A stretch of 33,547 bases of DNA from Deltaproteobacteria bacterium (GTDB lineage Bacteria > Desulfobacterota > Desulfuromonadia > Geobacterales > Geobacteraceae), in the NCBI GenBank assembly GCA_021847245.1, contig JAJZUC010000028.1:1-33547 (forward strand). Direction: 5' to 3'. Below, piece after piece: positions 25,423 to 33,547 of the stretch (its first letter is position 1; each line of letters begins with the position of its first letter). The position numbers and the translations under genes are program-made. The notes beneath the pieces were generated by a model. That model was given only the letters and a program-made list of their open reading frames with translations. It was not told the DNA's origin and ran no database searches.

Positions 25423-27132
25423 GTGGAGGTAGACGGCGAGAAGCTTGGCCAGGCGCTGGCCCATTGGGAGAAGGTACGGGCCGGGGCGGGCGATGACGGG
25501 CTGTCGTTCATCGAAGGGATGCGGCTTCTGGCCGGCGCCCGGCGGGATTTGGCCTCCAGCGAGCCGATGCTGGAGGAGTCGGGCTGGGCCTTTGTGGAGG
25601 CCGGCGACCGGTTGCGCGAGATGCTGGAAGGGTTGCGGGAGCCGGCGCGGCTGGCCGCCGTGCAGGCCTCAGCGGGGCTCTTGGCGACGCTTCGCCCCTA
25701 CCAGCAGACCGGCCTCAACTGGCTCTGGTTCCTCTCCGAAGTCGGCCTTGGCGCCTGTCTGGCCGACGACATGGGGCTCGGCAAGACCATTCAGATCATC
25801 TCCCTCCTGCTGGCGCAAAAAGAGGTTGCCGGGAGAGACCGCCCGAGCCTGCTGGTGCTGCCGGCGTCGCTCCTGGCCAACTGGCGGGCCGAATTCGCCC
25901 GGTTTGCCCCGTCCTTGAGCGTGGTATCGCTGCACCCTTCCGAGATCGAGAAGAAGGCACTGGCACAGATCGCCGCCGACCCGGAAAGCGCCCTGGCCGG
26001 GGCTGACGCGGTGCTCACCACCTATGCCATGCTGCAGCGGCAGGAGTGGCTGAAAAGGGTCAACTGGAACCTGATCGTCCTGGACGAGGCCCAGGCGATC
26101 AAAAACCCCGGCACGCGGCAGGCAAGGGAGGTCAAGGCCCTCTCCGGCCGGGCGAGGATCGCCCTCACCGGCACGCCGGTGGAAAACCGGCTCGCCGACC
26201 TCTGGTCGCTCTTCGACTTCATCGCCCCCGGGCTCCTCGGCTCCGCCCAGCGGTTCAAGCAGTTCGCCAGTTCACTGGAGAAGGCCGAGCCGCCAACCTA
26301 TGCGCCGCTCCGCGCCCTGGTGCAGCCCTATATCCTTCGGCGGCTCAAGACCGACCGCAGTGTCATCTCCGACCTCCCAGACAAGGTGGAGGTGACCGCC
26401 TGGTGCGGACTCAGCAAGACCCAGGGCCTTTTGCACGGCCAGGCGGTCAAGGATCTTGCCGGGGCTCTCAGGGAGCAGCAGGAGGGGATCAAGCGGCGGG
26501 GGCTCATCCTCTCCGCACTCATGAGATTCAAACAGATCTGCAACCACCCGGACCAGACCCTGGGCGACGGCGACTATGCCGAGGAACACAGCGGCAAATT
26601 CGTCCGGCTGCGGGAGCTGTGCGAGGAGATCGCCTCCCGACAGGAGAAGGCGCTGATCTTCACCCAGTTCCGCGAGATGACCGGGCCGCTGGCCGCCTTC
26701 CTGGCCACCCTGTTCGGCCGGCCCGGGCTGGTGCTGCACGGCGGCACGCCGGTAAAGGAACGGAAGCGGCTGGTGGAGCGGTTCCAGCACGAGGACGGTC
26801 CGCCGTTCTTCGTCCTGTCGCTCAAGGCCGGAGGCACCGGGCTCAACCTCACCGCGGCCAGCCATGTCATCCATTTCGACCGATGGTGGAACCCGGCGGT
26901 GGAGAACCAGGCCACCGACCGGGCGTTCCGCATCGGCCAGAAAAGGAACGTCGTGGTGCACAAGTTTGTCTGCAAAGGGACGGTGGAGGAAAAGATCGAC
27001 GGGCTGATCACCGCCAAGTCCTCGCTGGCGACGGAACTTCTGGAAGGGGCGGAGCCGCTCCTCACCGAGATGGACGACGAGGCGCTCTTGAAGCTGGTGG
27101 CCCTGGACCTGGAGAGGGCGGGGATATGTTAA
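25423..27132 (+). CDS. SNF2-family helicase/translocase, N-terminal part missing
   Basis: 569 codons encode a complete SNF2 motor: motif I DDMGLGKTIQ (Lys121), motif II DEAQ (221-224), motif III LTGTPVENR (248-256), IFTQFREM, LKAGGTGLNL and motif VI RWWNPAVENQATDRAFRIGQ (about 487-506). Relatives of this group usually carry several hundred further residues in front. The family-like reading continues two codons upstream of the GTG at 25423 (giving QWVEVD) and then meets a TAA at 25405, so the gene was cut at about 25411. No ribosome binding site precedes the GTG. The motor could still work if translated. The SWIM gene follows 16 bases downstream, the usual partnership for this helicase family. 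Confidence 0.85.
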   Translation: MEVDGEKLGQALAHWEKVRAGAGDDGLSFIEGMRLLAGARRDLASSEPMLEESGWAFVEAGDRLREMLEGLREPARLAAVQASAGLLATLRPYQQTGLNWLWFLSEVGLGACLADDMGLGKTIQIISLLLAQKEVAGRDRPSLLVLPASLLANWRAEFARFAPSLSVVSLHPSEIEKKALAQIAADPESALAGADAVLTTYAMLQRQEWLKRVNWNLIVLDEAQAIKNPGTRQAREVKALSGRARIALTGTPVENRLADLWSLFDFIAPGLLGSAQRFKQFASSLEKAEPPTYAPLRALVQPYILRRLKTDRSVISDLPDKVEVTAWCGLSKTQGLLHGQAVKDLAGALREQQEGIKRRGLILSALMRFKQICNHPDQTLGDGDYAEEHSGKFVRLRELCEEIASRQEKALIFTQFREMTGPLAAFLATLFGRPGLVLHGGTPVKERKRLVERFQHEDGPPFFVLSLKAGGTGLNLTAASHVIHFDRWWNPAVENQATDRAFRIGQKRNVVVHKFVCKGTVEEKIDGLITAKSSLATELLEGAEPLLTEMDDEALLKLVALDLERAGIC

Positions 27133-27148
27133 TAGCGGGGAGAACGAT

Positions 27149-28273
27149 ATGAGGTACTACGGCTGGCCGGAATATGTGCCGGTGGCGCAGCGGCGGGCAA
27201 AGGCCCAGAAGCAGCTGGTGAAGATGAGGAAAAAGGGGCTGAACATCCAGCCGGTGCAGCTGGCCGGACGCAGGATCGCCGCCTCGTTCTGGGGGAAGGG
27301 GTGGTGCGACCATATGGAATCGTTCAGCGACTACGCCAACCGTCTCCCCCGCGGGCGCAGCTATGTGCGCAACGGCTCGGTCTGCCACCTGGAGATCAGG
27401 GGGGGAGAGATCGAGGCCATAGTCAGCGGCACGTCGCTGTACAAGGTTAACATAAGCATCAAGCCGTTGCCCGCAACCAGATGGCAGGCGGTGAAGCGCT
27501 CCTGTGCCGGCCGGATCGGCTCCCTGATCGACCTCTTGCGCGGGAAACTCGATCACGGCGTCATGGAGGTGGTCACACACCGGAAAGAGGGGCTCTTTCC
27601 GCTTCCCGGCGAGATGAAATTCGACTGCGACTGTCCGGACTGGGCCGGCATGTGCAAGCATGTGGCTGCCGTTCTTTACGGGGTGGGCGCACGGCTGGAC
27701 CAGTCGCCGGAGATGCTGTTCGTGCTGCGCGGGGTGAACCATGAAGAGCTGGTGGACGTGACGGCCGCAATCACCGATGTGGCGAAGTCCGGAACTTCCC
27801 GCCGTCGCATTGCCACCTCGGGGATTGCCGACGTCTTCGGGATCGAGCTGGCCGAGACCGCCGTCGATCCTCCTGCCGAACCTCCTGCACCTTCAGGGAA
27901 GAGAGTCAAACCGAAACAGCCCGGTGTGCCGAAAACGAAGACCAAAGATCGGCTTGCCGCCGCCCGCCGGGTCCGCTGCGAAGCGGCAGCCGGGAAGACG
28001 AAAACTGTCGCAAACAACCTTCGCGCCGACAAGGTTGCCGTAAAGGGGAAAGCCGCGATGGAGTCGCCCTCGTTCCCCGAGCCGCTCACCGGCGACGCCA
28101 TCCGCGCCTGGCGGCTGTCTCTCGGCGAAACACAGGCGGCATTTGCCGCCCGTTTCAAGGTGAGCGGGGCAACTGTGTCGGTATGGGAAAAGAAGGGGAA
28201 AGCCGAAGTCGGCATGTTTTCCGATACGCATGCCTTGCTGCGCAAGGCATGGAGAAAGACGCGGCGCGGGTGA
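27149..28273 (+). CDS. SWIM zinc-finger protein with C-terminal HTH
   Basis: A 374-residue protein. After an N-terminal region (1-145) typical of SWIM family proteins (FWGKGWCDHMESFSDYANRL, RGRSYVRNGSV) comes a zinc-binding SWIM motif, Cys160-x-Cys162-x6-Cys169-x-His171 (CDCPDWAGMCKH). A linker of about 100 residues rich in Pro, Ala, Lys and Arg leads to a C-terminal XRE-like HTH (about 310-360, IRAWRLSLGETQAAFAARFKVSGATVSVWEKKG). SWIM plus a DNA-binding HTH in one chain suggests it targets DNA for the SNF2 motor encoded just upstream. The ATG at 27149 has GGGGAG 6 bases before it. A complex between the two is inferred from adjacency. Confidence 0.88.
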   Translation: MRYYGWPEYVPVAQRRAKAQKQLVKMRKKGLNIQPVQLAGRRIAASFWGKGWCDHMESFSDYANRLPRGRSYVRNGSVCHLEIRGGEIEAIVSGTSLYKVNISIKPLPATRWQAVKRSCAGRIGSLIDLLRGKLDHGVMEVVTHRKEGLFPLPGEMKFDCDCPDWAGMCKHVAAVLYGVGARLDQSPEMLFVLRGVNHEELVDVTAAITDVAKSGTSRRRIATSGIADVFGIELAETAVDPPAEPPAPSGKRVKPKQPGVPKTKTKDRLAAARRVRCEAAAGKTKTVANNLRADKVAVKGKAAMESPSFPEPLTGDAIRAWRLSLGETQAAFAARFKVSGATVSVWEKKGKAEVGMFSDTHALLRKAWRKTRRG

Positions 28274-28464
28274 AGCGGGTTAGAGCAGGTGCAGTGCATG
28301 TTGCGCTTAATGATGGGGCTGTACAAGTAACAACAAGCGGCGAAGTGGGTAATGCCAATCTCAGCCAGTCCTTATCACACAATAACGGCAAATTATCAAC
28401 AACTTCAATTGGTTATACCTTTTCAGGGACGACTGGTTACCCGCACCCCTCCTACAGATCCTGA
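28273..28464 (+). pseudogene. Remnant of an unknown repeat-rich protein
   Basis: After the SWIM stop a frame without its own start shows protein-like content rich in Ser, Thr, Gly and Asn (LNDGAVQVTTSGEVGNANLS, then LSTTSIGYTFSGTTGYP), with no ribosome binding site. The bias resembles beta-rich surface proteins, but I recognise no family. It ends tail-to-tail with the secreted protein on the opposite strand, overlapping by 13 bp. Both probably end at a recombination junction. Confidence 0.35.
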
Positions 28465-30884
28465 TGTGAGGAGTTTCGCATCGGACTAAAATTTATGGTG
28501 GCGATTTCATACGGTGCTCCAACCGTATCGATGAAAAAGCGAATCGGTACGTTGTAGGCTGTCATAGTTCCCTTGTTGGCCACTTTAGCCGTAATCTTGA
28601 CTTCCTGGGAAAAGTCTACCGGATTCGCGGACACAGTGACGCCACCCGGCACTATCTCGAAATCGTAGGTCGCGTCGGGGACAAGCGCTTTTGCGGCTTT
28701 ATTGTTCTCCTTGTTCGTCTCCTTGATCAAATTGTCCGGATCCGCAACCATATAATAATAGTGGGTGACACCATCGGGTACCGGCACGGAAAAGGTCACC
28801 GTCACCGGCGACTGCCCGGGAAATGCCGCTTCCTGCTCGCCAACCTTCTTTTCCGGGGCAATCTCCCCGTCATAGATGGCCACCTTCGCCTGGGGAACGT
28901 CGGTTCGCCCCAGGTTCCAGATTACTGCACTGATGACCGCAGTCGTTGGCAGGCTCGTCACCTTTTCGGGGATAATCGAAATATCGGTGGGCGTAATCGA
29001 CAGGTCGGGATCGACCGTAGCCTGCCAGATGGACCTCACCGCCAACGAAGTCTGGTAAGGACTCTCCTGCCAGCTGCCGTCGTCGGCCTGTTGCCCATTT
29101 AGATAGCCTATTCCCCTGGAGACGATCCCTTTGTCGGCACCCACCTGCTGCAGGGCCATCACCGCCAGGGAGGTGTCATACACCGTGCTAGGGCTGTTAC
29201 CGAAGCCGCCATCCACATTCTGCTTGCCGGCCAGAAAGGCAATAGCCTGAGCTATCTGGCTTCCCAGGGCATAGCTCTTCCGGAAGACATTGAAAACGGA
29301 AAGCACCGCGGCGGTCGGCTGGATAGTGCTGATTGCCTCGTCGCCGCGCCAGCCACCATCGCTGTTCTGGTTTGCCTGGAGAAAGGCGATTGCCTTGCCG
29401 ACGATCTGCTGGTCCGCGAACCCGGCCCGGACAAGCGCTTTCAAAACGAGCGCGGTGTCCGTCGGGCTGCTGATGAAATCCCGGCCGCCCCCCCAGCCAC
29501 CGTCCAGGTTGCGCCGGGCAAGGATTTCCTGAACCAGGGAAGTCCCGTCGCCACCCGCCTGAACGATGGCATCCAGCCGCCGCGCCAGGTAATCGGTGTT
29601 GGCGGACGCACTACCACCCAGCCACTTCAGGCCCGCCTGGAACTGCGCCTGAGCCACGGGGAATAGCTGCAGCGTTGAGACCGTCTCCGCCGTGTCACGT
29701 TCTGTCGTTAGAGCAAAATCGGTCCAACTGCCGTCGGACTGCTGATGGGAGGTGAGCCATTTGACCCCATCGTCGATACTGGGAGGTAGTGCGCGGGGAA
29801 CTGTCGCGGGGGGACGAATGCCGGGATTGACCGGCAAATCCTCCTTCGGAGTCGAGGCTACCTGCACCAGTCCCTGGCCGTCGGTAAGAATTGAATAGCG
29901 GGTGAGGAATCCGTTCCTGATACTTTCTACCCCATAGAGTTCCTGGTCGGTGAAAGTCCCCGGGGTAGTGACGAGGATAAACGCCATCTTGAAGCTCTTC
30001 TGGGAACCTTTGGCGGAGGGAACCCTCTCCCCTTCAGCTGCGATGATATCATCAATTGTGACGGTACGAGGAGTACCGCTGATGGTGGTGCCCACCTCCG
30101 GCATCCTGGCCGGGTCGATGGCAGGGTTCTCGATGAGGAGCATCGGTGGGACCTTGGACTTGTCAATCATCCCCATCAAGTAGAGATCAAGTGGACTGTA
30201 GTACTTACGAGCGGCCACCGCAGTAAAGGTACCGTTACCGTTATCTTGCCACTGATGGCCATACTGAAGGGATCCTTTTGTGTCCAGGAGATAACTCCAG
30301 TGAGAACCGTCCTTGCCAAGGAGCGCCTTGCTGATTGTTCCGTTCTGATCCCTGAACTTGACGTAAGCTGCCCAGCGGTGCAGCATTTCATGGTTCAGAA
30401 CATCGAGAGTTTCCTCGAACCTGGGATTAAGGGGATCGGAGATATTGGTCGCCAAGCTCCCCATGTCGATGGTTCCCTGCAGCTTGCCGTTACTGCCATA
30501 GAGAGAGGTATTGTCGAAAATCTCCTTCCCGATGCCACCGATGTCGTTCTTTACGCCAGTGTAGAAACCTCGGACTTCCGCCTCTGGCATCTTGAAATCG
30601 AAGTTGGAGAAAATGACGACAAAGTCGTATTCATCCTTGTGAGTCCTGAAGAATTCCTTGGCGATCGCCTGTCGGGGCAAAGCATTAACAGTGCCGTCGG
30701 AATTATTCGCGTCGTAATTCCCGGTAACTTCCATGACGGTAACGTTGCCGTAGTCACCAAAGTGGCGGGCTGTGAAATCTTCAGCATGGGCAGGAATTGC
30801 AGAAAAGAATGTGCATATCAGAATGCTCAGAACAATAGAGAACTGCCTGAGCGCATCAAAGCGCAGGTACGCCAACTTCTTCAT
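28452..30884 (-). CDS. Secreted HExxH / alpha-alpha toroid / CARDB protein, C-terminally truncated
   Basis: An 810-residue exported protein. The signal peptide (about 1-34, ending AIPAHA before EDF) is followed by a putative zinc-metallopeptidase region with His165-Glu-Met-Leu-His169 and the segment YYSPLDLYLMGM. Residues about 370-640 carry at least five repeats of the prenyltransferase/squalene-cyclase toroid type (QQSDGSW, NLDGGWGG, NSDGGW, NVDGGFG, ADDGSW). One CARDB-like beta domain (about 645-745) and a second, incomplete one follow. The last about 10 residues after INFSP do not fit CARDB, so the C-terminus was cut near 28485. The ATG at 30884 has AGGAGGGG upstream. It probably acts at the cell surface; the substrate is unknown, and the third zinc ligand is not identified. 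Confidence 0.82.
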   Translation of the reverse strand: MKKLAYLRFDALRQFSIVLSILICTFFSAIPAHAEDFTARHFGDYGNVTVMEVTGNYDANNSDGTVNALPRQAIAKEFFRTHKDEYDFVVIFSNFDFKMPEAEVRGFYTGVKNDIGGIGKEIFDNTSLYGSNGKLQGTIDMGSLATNISDPLNPRFEETLDVLNHEMLHRWAAYVKFRDQNGTISKALLGKDGSHWSYLLDTKGSLQYGHQWQDNGNGTFTAVAARKYYSPLDLYLMGMIDKSKVPPMLLIENPAIDPARMPEVGTTISGTPRTVTIDDIIAAEGERVPSAKGSQKSFKMAFILVTTPGTFTDQELYGVESIRNGFLTRYSILTDGQGLVQVASTPKEDLPVNPGIRPPATVPRALPPSIDDGVKWLTSHQQSDGSWTDFALTTERDTAETVSTLQLFPVAQAQFQAGLKWLGGSASANTDYLARRLDAIVQAGGDGTSLVQEILARRNLDGGWGGGRDFISSPTDTALVLKALVRAGFADQQIVGKAIAFLQANQNSDGGWRGDEAISTIQPTAAVLSVFNVFRKSYALGSQIAQAIAFLAGKQNVDGGFGNSPSTVYDTSLAVMALQQVGADKGIVSRGIGYLNGQQADDGSWQESPYQTSLAVRSIWQATVDPDLSITPTDISIIPEKVTSLPTTAVISAVIWNLGRTDVPQAKVAIYDGEIAPEKKVGEQEAAFPGQSPVTVTFSVPVPDGVTHYYYMVADPDNLIKETNKENNKAAKALVPDATYDFEIVPGGVTVSANPVDFSQEVKITAKVANKGTMTAYNVPIRFFIDTVGAPYEIATINFSPMRNSSHQDL

Positions 30885-31034
30885 CTTGCAACCCCTCCTG
30901 AAAGGACAAATAAATCAATAAAATAAAAAAACGCGAAAAATACCCGAGGATTCGGATAACTAATGAAGTAGAAATCATTTGTAGCTGGGAGTGTTAAATC
31001 CGCCTCTTCAGCCTATGTGTCATATTCTGCTTTC

Positions 31035-31340
31035 CTACTTCCCGCTCTTACCCGGTGCAACCAACATCGGGCTGACGTCCGGCGTGGTCTTGAGGTGCTC
31101 TATCCGCTGCTTGCCGTTTTCCATCCTGACAATGACCGTCTCGACGTCTTTTCCCGATTTATCTTCAAGAACAATTCTTCCCTGTGCGATTTCTTTCACA
31201 GTCACGTTGTCAACCACCGCATCACCCGGTTTGACCATCTGGAGCTTGCCATCGGGCAGTTTCACCACTGCCTTGGCATCCTGGGGAGATATCTTGAGAA
31301 ATTGTATTTTGTCGAGAGATGCAGCCTGTGCGACCGAGAT
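31035..31340 (-). pseudogene. Remnant of a small secreted protein lacking its start
   Basis: The frame begins abruptly at the RHS junction with SVAQAASLDKIQFLKI, which looks like the end of a signal peptide (cleavage after AQA) and the start of a mature domain. It continues with KLPDGKLQMVKPGDAVVDNVTV, GRIVLEDKSGKDVETVIVR, and ends at TAG 31035. Strand-rich sequence with a repeated pattern of Lys/Gly/Val suggests a small beta domain like those of pilus or type II secretion proteins (PilP/GspC-like), a weak resemblance only. The N-terminal half of the signal peptide is missing. Confidence 0.5.
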
Positions 31341-32711
31341 AGCTGGTGCTCGCCCCGTTGGGATAGCTGATCGTTTTCTTCTTGCCGTCGCGGTAATAGC
31401 TGAAGCTGGTGGTTCTGGTACCTTCGGTGGCGGTTTCTACCCGGTTTTTCATGTCGAGGTGGTGGCGCCGGCGGCGGTGGCGACGGTTGTCCGGTTGCCG
31501 TTGGCGTCGTAGTCGTAGCTGACGGTAAGGCCACGCTGGGTGCTGGTCTTCACGCGGTCGAAGTCGTCGTAGATGTTTGCCGTGGTGTCGGTGACGGTGG
31601 CGCCCAGGGGGTCGCGCTTGGTTTCGGTGATGCCGGTTACGTTATTGTTGCCGTCGTACTCGGTGTGCACCGTGGTCAGGGTCAGGTACGGCGTTGCCGT
31701 CTGCGGCAGCTGTTCGTCGGTCCTGCGGTTCAGCTCATCGTAGCCGTAGGTGAATTCCTGCCCCTTGGGGTCGATGAGTCTGGAGAGGTTTCCTTCCGGG
31801 TCGTACTCGGCGAAGCGGGTGACAAGGGTGCCGCTTGCCTTGTGCTGGATCTGCTCTTTCTTGCGGTTCAGCTCGTCCCAGGTGTATTCGACGTGGTTTT
31901 CGCGCGGATCAAACTGGTGGCGCAGGTTGCCGTTGGCGTCGTACTCGTAGCGGGTGGAGAGGTCGCCTTCGGTGACGCTGGTAAGACGCCGGAGCTTGTC
32001 GTAGTCCAGCGTCCGGCTGGTGCCTTCGGGTTTGATGATCTCCACCAGGCTTCCCACGCTGTTGTAGCGCTTCTGGGTGGTCTCGCCGGCCAGTTCGACG
32101 GAGGTCTGGCGATTTTCCCTGTCGTAGCCGTAGGTGGTGACCTTCTCTTCCTCGTCGGTTTCGGTGATAAGGTTTCCGGCACCGTCGTAGGTCCGCTTCC
32201 TCGTGGTGGTGTCGGGGAAGGTGGTGGTGTCGAGGAGGTTTCGCCCGGTGTAGATATGCCCAGTCCTGTACCCCTTGGCGTCGGTGACGAAGCGCAGGTT
32301 CCCCACCTCGTCGTAGTCGTTGGTGACCAGCCGGATGCCGGCACGTCGGGTCTCCTTGAGCCGATTCAGCTCGTCGTAGTCGTTTTCGGTGAGGATGGTG
32401 CGTTTGTCCTTCACCGTCTTGACGTTGCCGACCCGGTCGTAGGTGGTCTCGATGGTCTGGTTGCGCGGGTCGGTGACCTTTTTCAGCCGGTTGAGCTCGT
32501 CGTACTCGTAGGTGGTGACATACCCCCGGCGGTTTCTGACGCTCTTTACCTTGCCGGTCTTGTAGTAGGTGGTTTCGGTAACCTGCCCGTCGAAGGGGGC
32601 CGGGTCGTAGACCAGCCACGGGAGATTCAGGGCGTTGTAGTCGGTCTTCCGGACGTTGCCGTTGCCGTCGCGCACCTGAAGGGGGTTCCCCACCTTGTCG
32701 TAGAGGATGAC
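31339..32711 (-). pseudogene. RHS/YD-repeat protein fragment with frameshift
   Basis: About 455 codons of tandem YD repeats (YEYDELNRLKKVTDP, YDRVGNVKTV, YGYDRENRQTSVEL, YEYDANGNLRHQFDP) are preserved. Full RHS proteins have over 1,000 residues plus a core and toxin tip. The 5' end is lost at about 32711 (reading VILYDKVGNPL). At 31449 the frame stops at TGA, while the natural continuation (KNRVETATEGTRTTSFSYY) resumes in another frame from 31452, consistent with a small deletion at about 31452. The 3' end is lost at about 31339, where it abuts a different gene remnant. No RHS core (the PxxxxDPxG motif) or toxin domain remains. Confidence 0.85.
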
Positions 32712-32721
32712 GCGAAGAAGC

Positions 32722-32763
32722 GACCTGCGGCGGTGGAGCGGTATAACTCCGCCGCCGCAGGTC
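32722..32763. repeat. Long near-perfect inverted repeat at the RHS breakpoint
   Basis: A 17-bp arm (GACCTGCGGCGGTGGAG) is followed by an 8-base loop and a matching arm with a single G-U-type difference. The hairpin is followed by TTTCG on the plus strand. It sits 10 bases beyond the point where RHS similarity ends. It may be a terminator of a lost gene or the end of a mobile or repeat element; the sequence alone does not decide. Confidence 0.5.
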
Positions 32764-33073
32764 TTTCGCCTACTTCACTATTGGGTGTATGCGGTTGTCA
32801 AAGAACGAAAAAACTTTACTGCTATCTGCAAATTGTCTTGCTTCAAGGGGTTACGCTTCTTTTCATTTACCTGATTCCGTGATGCCACATAGAGAAAATT
32901 GTCTATATCTGCGTCTAACATAGCGATGTTCTTTGATAATTATGCTATTCTGCCACCCACTAAAATCTCACCCGGCAGGTCACTGCTGTCCCATAGCCTT
33001 TAAAGCAGCGCCAGCTGTGGGTTTGGCGTAATTTTTGGTGGTCGAAACAGAAAGCTAATAATCAACAAGCAGT
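32764..33073. other. 310-bp AT-richer gap without recognised genes
   Basis: No supported gene was found. TTGTCAAAGAAC near 32796 and GTTCTTTGATAA near 32930 form an imperfect inverted repeat about 120 bases apart. Stop codons occur in all frames. The lower GC content than on either side suggests residual DNA from a past insertion, but no transposase or terminal repeat pair was recognised. Confidence 0.4.
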
Positions 33074-33412
33074 TCACGCCGTGCCCGGTTCACCTTGTAC
33101 TATTCTGTTGCTGCAAGACTTGGTAAGACCTCCACGCATGAGTTCCCCCATGAGGATACCGTACCTGCGGGGTACATACGTCTCCAAGTCAACGAAATCG
33201 GTAACGATAAGCGTTTCTTGCCTACAATTTTCTAAGATCTCCATTTGAGGCCGGTTCTCAGTTCCTGTACATTGACTACAGCTGTCGGTGCAAAGTTCAC
33301 GGGCCATATCCTCAAAAATCTTCTTAAGATCCATGGCTTCCATAAGGACGTCAAGATTGGCATAACTCGACTCCCGCGCCATTTTTTTCAGTTCGCTATC
33401 GGTCAGGAGCAC
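33074..33412 (-). CDS. Small Cys-containing protein of unknown function
   Basis: A 112-residue frame with a GTG start at 33412 (no good ribosome binding site; an in-frame TAA lies a few codons upstream). The N-terminal 40 residues are strongly helical and charged (SELKKMARESSYANLDVLMEAMDLKKIFEDMAREL), followed by three cysteines in CTDSCSQC and two more further on (ENC, KSC). The cysteines could bind a metal or iron-sulfur cluster or a heme-free redox centre. No family is recognised. The gene upstream on the same strand ends 15 bases before, so the two may be co-transcribed. Confidence 0.5.
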   Translation of the reverse strand: MLLTDSELKKMARESSYANLDVLMEAMDLKKIFEDMARELCTDSCSQCTGTENRPQMEILENCRQETLIVTDFVDLETYVPRRYGILMGELMRGGLTKSCSNRIVQGEPGTA

Positions 33413-33427
33413 TTGATGGGGGGAGCA

Positions 33428-33547
33428 TTACCCCATTTTGACGTCATCCCTCAGGCGTTTTTTTGCAATATAGCCGCTCAAGACGACATCGAAGGTATCG
33501 TTGTAGAGCGCACAACGCAACCTGAGCATGGTGTTCCCGTTTTCTTC
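33428..33547 (-). CDS. C-terminal end of an unknown gene, cut by window edge
   Basis: 39 codons before a TAA at 33428 read ENGNTMLRLRCALYNDT, then DVVLSGYIAKKRLRDDVKMG, with good coding character. The gene extends beyond the right edge; alternatively a 33-residue ORF starts at the ATG at 33529. No family was recognised. Confidence 0.5.
   Translation of the reverse strand, partial: EENGNTMLRLRCALYNDTFDVVLSGYIAKKRLRDDVKMG

Noticed and set aside
32764-33073. CRISPR leader suggested by the GTTCTTTGA motif
   Set aside because: No direct repeats or spacers follow on either side, and no cas gene is present in the window.

Overview
The window looks like chromosomal DNA of a Geobacter-type bacterium (Geobacteraceae, Desulfobacterota). 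This is an inference from gene content: a succinyl-CoA:acetate CoA-transferase, a DUF362/ferredoxin protein, XerC, and split MacAB export genes in GC-rich DNA with short Rho-independent terminators. The left 10.7 kb reads as stable chromosome. Everything to the right is mosaic accessory DNA full of truncated genes and abrupt composition changes.

Layout of the left part. Positions 1-2652 (minus strand) hold a macA-macB efflux operon. Ahead of it lies a promoter, a 24-codon leader ORF and a terminator hairpin arranged like a transcription attenuator. Positions 2676-5050 (minus) hold a two-gene operon of a type II NADH dehydrogenase and a DUF362 iron-sulfur protein, with a Crp/Fnr-type palindrome about 41.5 bp before the predicted start of transcription. 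XerC (5227-6111) and an RhlE-type DEAD-box helicase (6492-7829) follow on the plus strand. The CoA-transferase (8087-9682, minus) has a clear sigma-70 promoter and a nested hairpin next to its ribosome binding site. A small lipoprotein (10074-10559) ends at a good terminator.

Positions 10776-23448 are a candidate island bounded by two same-orientation copies of the 3' end of comM (YifB-like Mg-chelatase family), about 95% identical over roughly 300 bp. Inside are two modules of different composition. The first (11.2-16.1 kb, very GC-rich, minus) encodes DUF302, the three subunits of a CoxL/CoxS/CoxM-like molybdenum hydroxylase, and a decayed alpha/beta-hydrolase. The second (16.2-22.9 kb, lower GC at its start, plus) encodes a TetR regulator with two conserved cysteines, an RND tripartite pump (adaptor, pump, outer-membrane factor) and a small secreted protein. 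Two palindromic TAGAC/GTCTA operators indicate that TetR controls itself and the pump.

Positions 23451-28464 hold a double-HTH protein probably damaged at both ends, a DUF234-type ATPase with a nuclease-like C-terminus and a tandem-palindrome promoter, a 5'-truncated SNF2 helicase, and a SWIM zinc-finger protein with a C-terminal HTH. Positions 28452-32763 hold a secreted protein combining an HExxH domain, an alpha-alpha toroid and CARDB, and then two abutting remnants of an RHS/YD-repeat gene and of a small secreted protein. The last 0.8 kb has two small genes of unknown function.

No tRNA, rRNA, CRISPR array, intact transposase or phage gene was seen. The strongest candidates for undescribed biology are the attenuator-like leader of macAB, the comM-bounded two-module island, and the tandem-palindrome promoter of the ATPase beside the SNF2/SWIM pair. 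All need computational or experimental confirmation.
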